Shown in pieces: positions 53,063-64,000 of a stretch of DNA of 64,000 nucleotides (position 1 is its first letter; every line of letters starts with the position of its first letter). The stretch is taken from NCBI GenBank assembly GCA_963846565.1, contig CAWJWL010000001.1, forward strand, positions 372,001 to 436,000, given 5' to 3'. Position numbers and translations under genes: made by a program. The notes under the pieces are model-generated. The model searched no databases. It was not told where the DNA came from and saw only the letters and a list, made by a program, of their open reading frames with translations. Source of the stretch: WHSW01 sp963846565. GTDB lineage: Bacteria > Actinomycetota > Thermoleophilia > Solirubrobacterales > 70-9.

Positions 53063-53640
53063 GCCGGCTCGGCGCCGACTTCTTCGAGCGCTCGGTGCAC
53101 GAGGTCGCGCACGACCTGATCGGCTGCGCGCTTCGCTTCGACGGCGTCGGCGGGGTGATCGTCGAGACCGAGAGCTACGAGCGCGACGATCCCGCGTGTC
53201 ATGCGTACGTCGGGCTGACGAAGCGCACGGCGCCCCTGTTCGGCCCGGCGGCGCACGCCTACGTGTACCTCTCCTACGGGATCCATTCCTGCCTCAACTT
53301 CGTCTGCGAGCCGGCCGGCTCGGCGGCGGCGGTCTTGATCCGGGCGCTCGAGCCGCGGTGGGGGATCGACCGGATGGCCGCCCGGCGCGGGCGGGACCTA
53401 CCGGGTGACCTCTGCTCCGGGCCCGGAAAGCTGACCGAGGCGCTGGGCGTCGGCCTCGAGAACGACGGTGCGCCGCTCACGCGCGACCCGTTCGAGGTCC
53501 TGGCCCGCGACGCGGACGCGGCGGATCCCGTGGTCGCGACCGGCCCGCGGATCGGGATCACGAAGGCGACTGAGCGGCCATGGCGCTTCTGCGCCGCGGA
53601 TAGCCCGTACCTCTCCCGTCCGCCACCGCTCCCAGCCTAG
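53059..53640 (+). CDS. 3-Methyladenine DNA glycosylase (AAG/MPG family)
   Basis: 193 residues, GTG start overlapping argH (GTGA). Excises alkylated purines in base-excision repair. 'DFFERSVHEVAHDLIGCALR', 'VIVETESYERDDPACHAYVG' with the catalytic Glu, 'TKRTAPLFGPAAHAYVYLSY', 'GIHSCLNFVCEPAGSAAAVL' and 'CSGPGKLTEALGVGLENDGA' give the human AAG-like family pattern. The length is typical of bacterial members. The reading frame is intact, unlike the two genes before it. The downstream gene is convergent, 9 bp away. Confidence 0.93.
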   Translation: MSRLGADFFERSVHEVAHDLIGCALRFDGVGGVIVETESYERDDPACHAYVGLTKRTAPLFGPAAHAYVYLSYGIHSCLNFVCEPAGSAAAVLIRALEPRWGIDRMAARRGRDLPGDLCSGPGKLTEALGVGLENDGAPLTRDPFEVLARDADAADPVVATGPRIGITKATERPWRFCAADSPYLSRPPPLPA

Positions 53641-53649
53641 GGAGGGCGA

Positions 53650-56115
53650 TCAGCCGGGGGCTACGCCGCCGCCGCTGGTGCTCGGCGTGGCGCCGCCCGA
53701 AGGCGCGGCGGGCGCCGCATCGGTCGCGCCGGCGTCGGGGGCCGGAGCGCTCTCGTCCGGGACGGGCACCGCCTCGGCCTCGGGTGCGGGTGCCGTCTCG
53801 GTCGCCGGTGCGACGGCCGAGGATTCGGTGTCGAGGTCGCCCTGCGGGCCGCCGCTCTTCGGGTCCTCACCCGCCTTGCGGGCCGCCTCGAGCGTCTCGA
53901 AATCATTGACGATGTCGGCGAAGATCAGCGCCGGGATCGTGCCGCCGTCCACGGGCGCGCCGCCGAACTCGGTCAGCATCGGGGTGTTGGTGTCGGCGTG
54001 CCCGACCCAGACGCAGGCGGTGATCTGCTCGGTCGCACCGCAAAACCAGGCATCGCCGTTGTCGTCGGTCGTCCCGGTCTTACCCCACGTCGGCTCGGTA
54101 TTCGCGGCCCGCTTTCCGGTGCCCGAGCTGACTACGGTCGCGAGGACGTCCTTGACCGTCTGGGCGACGGTGGGGTCGACCACCTGCTTCGCGACGACTT
54201 CGTTCTCGCCGTTGGAGCCCGTCTGGTCGGGTACGGGCTCGCCCTCGCTGAAGTCCTCGCCCTGCACCTGGTCCGCGGGTTCGGTGTCGTCGTCGCCCTC
54301 GATCACGCGTGTGATGCCGACCGGTCCGCCGGAGTCGGCCGCCATCGTGCCCGAGATCCGCTTGCCGTCGGCGGCGAGCGTGTTGTAGGCGTGCGCCATC
54401 TCCAGCGGGGTGACGCCGTAGGAGAGGCCGCCGAGGATCATCGCCGGGTTGTAGGGCTGGTAGTCGCCGCCCTCGATCGAGTACTGCTGCTCGCTCGAGA
54501 GATCGGTCTCGATCCCCATCTTCTCCGCCGTCGCGGCGACGTTCTCGGGCCCGACCTGCATCCCGAGCTGGGCGTAGACCGAGTTGTCGGAGTACGTCGT
54601 CGCGCTCGCGAGCGACGCGGAGCCGAGATACGAGTCGTTGTAGTTGTTGACGTCGAAGACCTCGGGCACCTCCTGCGTCTTCCCGTTCTTCTTCTTGACC
54701 TTCACCGTGAACGGGATCTCGACCGGCTGTGAGGCGAAGACCTCGCTGGTCGAGTGACCGGCCTCGAGCGCCGCGGTGAGAGTGAACGGCTTGAATGACG
54801 AGCCCGGCTGGCGCTGGCCGTTCGTGGCGAGGTTGAATGGCGCCTCCTCGTAGTCGAAGCCGCCGACCATGGCCCGGACGGCGGCGGTGTCGTTGTCGAG
54901 GACGACCACGGACGAGGTCGGGGCGATGCCGCCGACGCGGGCGTAGACGGAGTCCTCGACCGCGCGCTGCAGGTCGAGGTCGAGCGTCGACTGGATCCGG
55001 AGGCCACCGCCGAATGCCTCGCCGGCCCCGTAGCGGTCGACGAGCTGCTGGCGCAGCCAGGAGGTGAAGTACGGCGCCTGGGAGTTCTCGCTGGGAGTGA
55101 GGATGTCCTTGCCCTCCGGGAGCGGGTGAAGCACCGGGTCGGCGTAGTCGGTCGCCTGCTGTTGGGTCAGGTAGCCCTGCTCGGCCATGCGCTGCAGGAC
55201 GAGCGCGCGGCGCTCGAGCGCCGACTCCGGGTTCGCACGAGGCGAGTAGGCGCTTGGCGAGGAGATCATCCCGGCGAGCAGCGCCGCCTCCCACGGGTAG
55301 AGGTCCGAAGCGCAAGGCGTGGCGTCGTCGCCCTGGCCGCAGCCGGCGTGGTCGGGGTCACTGCCGAAGTAGGTGCGGGCGGCCGCCTCGATCCCGGTCG
55401 CGCCCTCGCCGAAGTAGATCTCGTTCAGGTACTCGGTGAGGATCTTCTCCTTCGACCACTGGCGCTCGAGGTGGTAGGCGATCGCCGCCTCGCGGAACTT
55501 CTGCAGGATCGTCCGCTGCTCCTGGGCCGCGAGCGCGTTCTTGACGAACTGCTGGGTGATCGTCGAGGCACCCTGCTGCGCGGAGCCGGACAGGATGTCC
55601 TGGTAGAGGGCACGGCCGATGCCCTGGAAGTCGACGCCACGATGGTCGTAGAAGCGACTGTCCTCGACCGCGACCACGGCTTCCTTCATCGCGGGGGAGA
55701 TCTCATCGCTCTCGAGCAGGATCCGCCCTTGGTTGTTCGTCAACGTGGCGAGCTTCTCACCGTTGACGTCGTAGACGATCGAGTTCTCGGCCCGCTCGTA
55801 CTGGTCGCGATTCTCGAGCGAGGGCAGGTCCTGGGCGACGGCCATCATGATCCCGAAGATCCAGGAGACGAAGGCGAGCGCCCCGAGGCCGAGCAGGACG
55901 ACGGCGAAGCGGAGCTTCCGCATCTTCGGCTTCGTCCGCGGAGGCCCGGAATCGCCAGGGCCGGGAGGGGCCGGAAGCAGGCGGCGTTGACGCAGGATGC
56001 CGCGGCCACGCTTCGCGGATGGCTGGCCGCCGTTGGGCTGATCTCTCGAACCGGACTCCATCGTGACTGGCTTCGCGAGCGTCCCCGTGCGCCCGCGCGA
56101 GGGTTGTGCGCGCAT
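53650..56115 (-). CDS. Class A penicillin-binding protein (bifunctional transglycosylase/transpeptidase)
   Basis: 821 residues. A basic cytoplasmic N-terminus precedes one TM segment (~67-92). The GT51 transglycosylase domain follows ('VAVEDSRFYDHRGVDFQGIG', 'GASTITQQFVKNALAAQEQR', 'KEKILTEYLNEIYFGEGATG'), then the transpeptidase with SxxK 'GSSFKPFTL', SxN 'TYSDNSVYAQLG' and KTG 'TWGKTGTTDDNGDAWFCG'. It polymerises and cross-links peptidoglycan outside the membrane. The C-terminal ~70 residues are a Pro/Ala/Glu low-complexity tail. The start is uncertain: ATG 56115 is used here, and an ATG at about 56061 is also possible. Confidence 0.92.
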   Translation of the reverse strand: MRAQPSRGRTGTLAKPVTMESGSRDQPNGGQPSAKRGRGILRQRRLLPAPPGPGDSGPPRTKPKMRKLRFAVVLLGLGALAFVSWIFGIMMAVAQDLPSLENRDQYERAENSIVYDVNGEKLATLTNNQGRILLESDEISPAMKEAVVAVEDSRFYDHRGVDFQGIGRALYQDILSGSAQQGASTITQQFVKNALAAQEQRTILQKFREAAIAYHLERQWSKEKILTEYLNEIYFGEGATGIEAAARTYFGSDPDHAGCGQGDDATPCASDLYPWEAALLAGMISSPSAYSPRANPESALERRALVLQRMAEQGYLTQQQATDYADPVLHPLPEGKDILTPSENSQAPYFTSWLRQQLVDRYGAGEAFGGGLRIQSTLDLDLQRAVEDSVYARVGGIAPTSSVVVLDNDTAAVRAMVGGFDYEEAPFNLATNGQRQPGSSFKPFTLTAALEAGHSTSEVFASQPVEIPFTVKVKKKNGKTQEVPEVFDVNNYNDSYLGSASLASATTYSDNSVYAQLGMQVGPENVAATAEKMGIETDLSSEQQYSIEGGDYQPYNPAMILGGLSYGVTPLEMAHAYNTLAADGKRISGTMAADSGGPVGITRVIEGDDDTEPADQVQGEDFSEGEPVPDQTGSNGENEVVAKQVVDPTVAQTVKDVLATVVSSGTGKRAANTEPTWGKTGTTDDNGDAWFCGATEQITACVWVGHADTNTPMLTEFGGAPVDGGTIPALIFADIVNDFETLEAARKAGEDPKSGGPQGDLDTESSAVAPATETAPAPEAEAVPVPDESAPAPDAGATDAAPAAPSGGATPSTSGGGVAPG

Positions 56116-56151
56116 GCGGGCAGCCGCGAGGACCGTCGGACGCCGAAACCG

Positions 56152-56157
56152 AGGCTA
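56152..56157 (-). promoter_or_regulatory. Possible -10 box of the PBP gene
   Basis: Minus-strand TAGCCT overlaps by two bases the plus-strand TAGCAT of tyrS, so the two genes may share a face-to-face promoter. Predicted 5' UTR to ATG 56115 is about 30 nt. Confidence 0.35.
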
Positions 56158-56161
56158 GCAT
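56156..56161 (+). promoter_or_regulatory. -10 box of tyrS
   Basis: TAGCAT lies 7 nt before the GTG at 56169 and supports that start over an ATG at 56106. Confidence 0.5.
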
Positions 56162-56168
56162 TGGCCTC

Positions 56169-57362
56169 GTGTCGCCCAGCGACGATTCGACCACCTCGCC
56201 GGGCGCTCCGCGCACCGATCTGATCACGGGCGCTGTGGATGCCCTGCCGACCGGACGGCTCGCCGAGCAGCTCGAGCCCGGGAGCCCCCTGCGGGTGAAG
56301 TTCGGTGTCGACCCGACCAGCCCCGACATCCATCTCGGCCATTGCGTCGTACTAACTAAGCTGCGCGCGTTCCAGGACGCGGGGCACACGGTCGTGCTCA
56401 TCATCGGCGACTACACCGCCCGCGTCGGCGATCCGAGCGGCCGCGACGCGACGAGGCCGGTGCTGACGGGCGAGGAGGTCGACGCGAACGCGCAGACCTA
56501 CCTCGAGCAGGCGTTCGCCGTGCTCGATCGGGAGCGGACCGAGATCCGGCACAACGGCGAGTGGCTGGCGATGAAGAGCGACGAGCTCTTCGACCTGGTG
56601 CGCCGCTTCACCGTCGCCCGGCTGCTCGAGCGCGACGACTTCTCCCGGCGCATGGCGGACGCAGAGCCGATCTCCGTGCTCGAGCTCCTCTACCCGGTGC
56701 TCCAGGGCTACGACTCCGTCGCGGTCGAGGCGGACGTCGAGCTCGGCGGCAGCGACCAGAAGTTCAACCTGCTCTTCGGCCGCGATGTGCAGCACGCCTA
56801 CGACCAGACGCCGCAGTCGATCCTGACGATGCCGATCCTGCCCGGGACCGACGGCGTGAAGAAGATGAGCAAGTCGTACGGCAACTACGTCGGCGTGACC
56901 GACCCGCCGGACCAGATGTTCGGGAAGCTGATGAGCATCCCGGACAGCGTCATGGGCGAGTACTGGCTGCTGCTCCTGGGCGAGGAGCTCGACATCGAGC
57001 GCCACCAGGGCGAGGCGAAGCGGGAGCTGGCGCGGCGCCTCGTCGACCGCTTTCACGGGGAGGGGGCCGGGGCCGGGGCGGAGCGCGCGTTCGACCAGGT
57101 TCACGTCCGCGGTGAGCTCCCCGACGAGATCTCGGTCGCGCGTCTCGAGGCCGCCGACGGGCAGCTCGTCCACCTGCCGGGTCTGATCGGCGACGAGTTC
57201 GAACTCTCGCGCGGCGAGGCGCGGCGACTGATCGAGCAGGGCGGCGTGCGGCTCGACGGTCACGTGCTCGAGCCGGGTACGTTGGACCTGCCGGCCGGCG
57301 AGCTCGCCGGCAAGGTGCTCCAGGTCGGCAAGCGGCGCTTTCGGCGGCTCGAAGCCGGCTGA
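56169..57362 (+). CDS. tyrS: Tyrosyl-tRNA synthetase
   Basis: 397 residues. Class I aminoacyl-tRNA synthetase charging tRNA-Tyr. The HIGH motif is 'DIHLGHCVVL', 'YDSVAVEADVELGGSDQKFN' lies in the tyrosine-binding part, and the KMSKS motif is intact ('DGVKKMSKSYGNYVGVTDPP'). The presence of KMSKS places it with the TyrZ-like branch of bacterial TyrRS. The last ~60 residues are an S4 RNA-binding domain ('LSRGEARRLIEQGGVRLDGH'). GTG 56169 is chosen from the promoter box and family length. The rRNA operon follows in the same direction after a 398-bp non-coding region. Confidence 0.95.
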   Translation: MSPSDDSTTSPGAPRTDLITGAVDALPTGRLAEQLEPGSPLRVKFGVDPTSPDIHLGHCVVLTKLRAFQDAGHTVVLIIGDYTARVGDPSGRDATRPVLTGEEVDANAQTYLEQAFAVLDRERTEIRHNGEWLAMKSDELFDLVRRFTVARLLERDDFSRRMADAEPISVLELLYPVLQGYDSVAVEADVELGGSDQKFNLLFGRDVQHAYDQTPQSILTMPILPGTDGVKKMSKSYGNYVGVTDPPDQMFGKLMSIPDSVMGEYWLLLLGEELDIERHQGEAKRELARRLVDRFHGEGAGAGAERAFDQVHVRGELPDEISVARLEAADGQLVHLPGLIGDEFELSRGEARRLIEQGGVRLDGHVLEPGTLDLPAGELAGKVLQVGKRRFRRLEAG

Positions 57363-57441
57363 AAACCGTCGTGCTCGGTGCAGGCATAAATTGCGCCTGA
57401 GCCGACCTGCTACCTTCCCGCGTCCGTCGCAGGCCCTTGGC

Positions 57442-57471
57442 TTGCGATAACTGGAGCCAGCCGGATATACT
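57442..57471 (+). promoter_or_regulatory. rRNA operon promoter
   Basis: -35 TTGCGA (57442-57447), 18-bp spacer and -10 TATACT (57466-57471), much closer to the sigma-70 consensus than other promoters in the window. The predicted start at about 57478 gives a leader of ~280 nt to the 16S. A weaker TACCTT box lies at 57412-57417. The rest of 57363-57760 holds the leader with a hairpin at 57554-57584 and no gene. Confidence 0.65.
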
Positions 57472-57533
57472 TGCTGGTCGCGCCTGAAACGGCACCGGCG
57501 GCAGGGGAGACCCCCCTCCCGTCCGGAAGCGGT

Positions 57534-57553
57534 CTTTGAAAACTGAGCAGCGC
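57534..57553 (+). repeat. Left arm of the 16S rRNA processing stem
   Basis: CTTTGAAAACTGAGCAGCGC is complementary to 59435-59454 behind the 16S, with about two mismatches, so the two can form the RNase III stem around pre-16S. The same segment resembles a boxA antitermination site (TCTTTGAAAACT). Confidence 0.75.
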
Positions 57554-57760
57554 GCGATCCAGAGTCATCAATGCTCTGAATCGCACATGTCCGACCTGCC
57601 GTCGATCCGTTCTTTCGAGCGGCAGGCAAGCCAAACCCCGTCACGTCGTTCGCCATTTTGTGTACTCGGCGGACATCCGACGTGACACCTTTCCGTCATG
57701 ACAGAGGAGCCGGCGCCGGCTAACCCCCGGCTGTCGGATTTAAAAAACCTCGGTTAATTT

Positions 57761-59306
<1,546 letters not shown>

Positions 59307-59341
59307 CTAGGGAGATACAAAGACCGGCCTTCCTTTTGGGA

Positions 59342-59365
59342 GCCGGCCGAATTCGTTCGGCCGGC
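59342..59365. repeat. Perfect hairpin in the 16S-23S spacer
   Basis: GCCGGCCGAA, loop TTCG, TTCGGCCGGC: a 10-bp perfect stem in the 260-bp spacer 59307-59566. The spacer holds no tRNA gene. This may be a processing or antitermination structure. Confidence 0.6.
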
Positions 59366-59434
59366 ACCTAGGCGGGGAAGATCGGGTCTCTCTGAATGTC
59401 GACCGGACCTGTACGCCGGCCTTCGGGCCTGCGG

Positions 59435-59454
59435 GCGCTGCTCAGTTTTGAGAG
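59435..59454 (+). repeat. Right arm of the 16S rRNA processing stem
   Basis: GCGCTGCTCAGTTTTGAGAG, partner of 57534-57553. Confidence 0.75.
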
Positions 59455-59482
59455 ACCGCAACGGGAATCCCCCGTTTGCCGA

Positions 59483-59510
59483 CCTCGGCGGAGCTTGAAA
59501 ACTGCACCAA
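59483..59510 (+). repeat. Left arm of the 23S rRNA processing stem
   Basis: The 28-nt arm, containing GCTTGAAAACTGCACCAA, is almost fully complementary to 62596-62623 behind the 23S. Together they form the RNase III stem of pre-23S. Confidence 0.8.
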
Positions 59511-59566
59511 TAGGCTAAAAGTAAAGGGTATTCATCTCCACACGCCTTCGGGCGAGTGGAGCTCAC

Positions 59567-62566
<3,000 letters not shown>

Positions 62567-62595
62567 GTTTTTTGAATATCCGGAACCGGAAGCCT

Positions 62596-62623
62596 TTGGT
62601 GCAGTTTTCAAGCCTCGCCGAGG
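62596..62623 (+). repeat. Right arm of the 23S rRNA processing stem
   Basis: Begins TTGGTGCAGTTTTCAAGC, partner of 59483-59510. Confidence 0.8.
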
Positions 62624-62660
62624 TCGTGCTCTCACCTGAGGGAGCACGGTCTCGAGCAAT

Positions 62661-62775
62661 TTCGGTGGCTATTGCGAGGGGGAAACACCTCTTCCCATTC
62701 CGAACAGAGCAGTTAAGCCCCTCAGCGCCGATGGTACTTGGGACTCGCGTCCCTGGGAGAGTAGGTCGCCGCCGT
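62661..62775 (+). rRNA. rrf: 5S ribosomal RNA
   Basis: About 115 nt from TTCGGTGGCTATTGCGAGGG to GAGAGTAGGTCGCCGCCG. It contains the conserved CCCATTCCGAACAGAGCAGT loop. Placed 94 nt after the 23S, last gene of the operon. Exact ends are uncertain by a few bases. Confidence 0.93.
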
Positions 62776-62786
62776 TTCTTTGATTG

Positions 62787-62810
62787 AGAGCCGCCTTTCG
62801 GGGCGGCTCT
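62787..62810 (+). terminator. rRNA operon terminator
   Basis: AGAGCCGCC, loop TTTCGG, GGCGGCTCT: a perfect 9-bp stem just behind the 5S, followed by TGTCC. There is only a short T-tract, but the position and stability fit an intrinsic terminator. Confidence 0.8.
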
Positions 62811-62844
62811 TGTCCGTGGAGATCCTCGGCCTGACGGAACCGGC

Positions 62845-63081
62845 CTAGACGAGGTCGCGGAGGCGGATCCGCTGGCGGCGCCGGCGGGCGCGCGACTCGC
62901 AAGCCTGCGGGCGAGCCGTCGCGAGCGCCTCCCATCCGGTCCTGCGACCGGGCCGCTCGCGACGCCCGTCCGCAGGCATGGACTCGAGGCCGTATTCGCC
63001 GAGGGTGGCGAAATCGATCGCCAGGTCGACCGCGCCGAGGATGCGCTGGCCAAAGTTGGTCGGGGTGCGTTCAGGGCTCAT
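62845..63081 (-). CDS. Small protein under an SOS-box promoter, unknown function
   Basis: 78 residues from an ATG at 63081 with a purine-rich Shine-Dalgarno (GGAGAG). 'NFGQRILGAVDLAIDFATLG' followed by 'EYGLESMPAD' forms an amphipathic, partly hydrophobic stretch; the C-terminal third is very Arg-rich ('RRERPGRRTGWEALATA', 'CESRARRRRQRIRLRDLV'). I do not recognise the family. A -10 TAGGGT (63113-63118, minus) and a perfect GAAC-N4-GTTC box over its -35 region suggest LexA control. It lies directly downstream of dnaE2, in the same direction. Confidence 0.6.
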   Translation of the reverse strand: MSPERTPTNFGQRILGAVDLAIDFATLGEYGLESMPADGRRERPGRRTGWEALATARPQACESRARRRRQRIRLRDLV

Positions 63082-63112
63082 CTGCTCTCCATCTCTTGAT
63101 CTCACCGGGGCA

Positions 63113-63118
63113 ACCCTA
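63113..63118 (-). promoter_or_regulatory. -10 box of the small SOS-box gene
   Basis: Minus-strand TAGGGT, about 32 nt before the ATG at 63081. With a 17-nt spacer its -35 falls inside the SOS box. Confidence 0.5.
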
Positions 63119-63132
63119 GGAACGGTCTCGGA

Positions 63133-63148
63133 CAGAACGTATGTTCTG
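63133..63148. promoter_or_regulatory. LexA/SOS box
   Basis: CAGAACGTATGTTCTG contains GAAC-N4-GTTC exactly as in the Gram-positive/actinobacterial LexA consensus, and symmetry extends two more bases on each side. It overlaps the predicted -35 of the small gene at 62845-63081 and lies 57 bp behind the dnaE2 stop. Confidence 0.75.
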
Positions 63149-63205
63149 CACGCGATCTTGCAGAGGGCCGGTGTGACGCACACAAATGGCTTGAACAAGC
63201 GCTTC

Positions 63206-64000
63206 TCAGCGGTGGCCGAAGCTGTGTGCGCGGGGCGCGACCGCGGCCAGTTCCGTCTCCGGCAGGCGGCCGAGCTCGCGGTCGGCGGGGGGCTCGATCT
63301 GGCGCACCTCGGCACCGACATGAGACGGGGCGCTCATTGCCTCGACGGAGGAGGCGAGGACGTTGATCACGCCCTCGCGGCGCTCGAGCTTGCCTGCAAC
63401 ACGGGCGAAGGCTGCCGTCCTCACCGCCAGCCGGCAACGCTCGTAGACAGGCGGCGGCACGATCAGGTTCACCACTCCGACCTCGTCCTCCAGCAGCATG
63501 AAGACGATCCCCTTCGCCGTTGCCGGGCGCTGGCGGGCGACCACGAGGCCGGCGATCTCGATCCGTGCCCCGTCCGGAGTTCGCTCGAGCTCGTCCGTCC
63601 GTGATACCCCCGCGCCGAGCTCAGGCCTGAGGACCTCCATCGCGTGCTCGCCCAGCGTCACCCCGGTCGACGAGTAGTCGGCGACTATCCGCTCCCACGA
63701 GTCGAGCGGCCGCAGGTCCGGCGGTGCCGGGAGTGAGAGGGGGAGGGACAGCTGCACCTGGCCACGGCCTCGGTCGCGCTCGCTTCCACTCGCGATCCCG
63801 AGCCGCCACAGCTCCTCACGCCGTTGCGCTTTGCCGCCCACGATCCCGAGTGACTCACACGCCCCTGCCCAGGCGAGGCGCTCGAGCCCGTCGCGTCCCA
63901 TTCCCGATCGCGAGGCAAGGTCGGTGAGGCCGCGGTAGGCGCCGGAGTGCTCGCGCTCAGCGACGAGGGCATCGACCTCCTCCGAAGCGATTCCCTTGAT
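63206..64000 (-). CDS. dnaE2: Error-prone DNA polymerase III alpha subunit, C-terminal part (5' end outside window)
   Basis: The frame is open from base 64000, so only the last 264 residues are visible. 'IKGIASEEVDALVAEREHSG' followed by 'AYRGLTDLASRSGMGRDGLE' and 'LAWAGACESLGIVGGKAQRR' match the end of the DnaE2/ImuC polymerase helix-hairpin-helix region. The last ~130 residues are the OB-fold ('GLVVARQRPATAKGIVFMLL', 'EDEVGVVNLIVPPPVYERCR', 'VAGKLERREGVINVLASSVE'). DnaE2 works with ImuA'/ImuB in SOS translesion synthesis. The presence of an SOS box just downstream fits this. imuA/imuB may lie beyond the window edge. Confidence 0.9.
   Translation of the reverse strand: MKGIASEEVDALVAEREHSGAYRGLTDLASRSGMGRDGLERLAWAGACESLGIVGGKAQRREELWRLGIASGSERDRGRGQVQLSLPLSLPAPPDLRPLDSWERIVADYSSTGVTLGEHAMEVLRPELGAGVSRTDELERTPDGARIEIAGLVVARQRPATAKGIVFMLLEDEVGVVNLIVPPPVYERCRLAVRTAAFARVAGKLERREGVINVLASSVEAMSAPSHVGAEVRQIEPPADRELGRLPETELAAVAPRAHSFGHR

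Noticed and set aside
59307..59566. Possible tRNA genes in the 16S-23S spacer
   Set aside because: No TTCRANYC arm with a matching acceptor stem was found; the spacer contains hairpins only.

Overview
This window is one contiguous stretch of a high-GC actinobacterial chromosome. The 16S sequence, the GC-rich codon use, a menaquinone pathway, secreted beta-helix and PKD proteins and AbiEi/DUF559 proteins together suggest Actinomycetota, probably class Thermoleophilia (Solirubrobacterales-like). The class is an inference and was not checked by alignment. I see no prophage, insertion sequence, CRISPR array or tRNA gene. The window is chiefly core metabolism plus one complete rRNA operon.

Layout. 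1-5.5 kb: the end of a LuxR-type regulator, a small lipocalin-like protein, a DUF2304-GT2 glycosyltransferase divergent from the sulfoquinovose synthase gene sqdB, and a secreted lipocalin/AttH-like protein facing a TetR regulator across a strong palindrome. 6-8.4 kb: ilvBN. 8.5-20.7 kb: menaquinone genes menF, then menB-menA-menC-menD as a leftward operon with menE divergent. A beta-helix protein and an AraC-VOC-UvrA-like operon sit in between. 20.7-28.7 kb: a SnoaL-like protein, ilvC, two DUF4389 membrane proteins, an AbiEi/DUF559 protein, a cupin, serC-serA and a quinone-oxidoreductase-like enzyme. 28.8-33.8 kb: a 1071-residue secreted protein of unknown function, a six-TM protein and an AI-2E family transporter. 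33.9-43.3 kb: leuA behind a leucine-rich leader peptide, a GH92 glycosidase, an SDR, and an operon of XRE-cupin regulator, leuC, leuD, a methyltransferase and leuB. 43.5-50.5 kb: CAP protein, cyclic-nucleotide-binding protein, a cyclase-AAA ATPase, ilvE and citramalate synthase cimA. 50.5-57.4 kb: a DegT aminotransferase and argH, both broken by single-base insertions, then a 3-methyladenine glycosylase, a class A PBP and tyrS. 57.4-62.8 kb: 16S-23S-5S rRNA. 62.8-64 kb: a small SOS-box gene and the 3' part of dnaE2.

How it fits together. Almost the whole branched-chain amino-acid pathway is here (ilvB, ilvN, ilvC, leuA, leuB, leuC, leuD, ilvE); ilvD was not found. cimA offers a threonine-independent route to isoleucine that reuses leuBCD. 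Menaquinone genes cover chorismate to demethylmenaquinone; menH and the thioesterase were not found. Many genes have a TANNNT -10 box 6-10 nt before the start codon, so leaderless mRNA appears common.

Most notable signals: a leucine-codon leader whose Leu tract can pair with the leuA Shine-Dalgarno; a TetR-type palindrome over a start codon; six +1 insertions clustered in 1.14 kb (most likely a sequence-quality problem); and a perfect GAAC-N4-GTTC SOS box before a 78-residue gene next to dnaE2. All pairing and motif work was done by eye, without folding or database searches.
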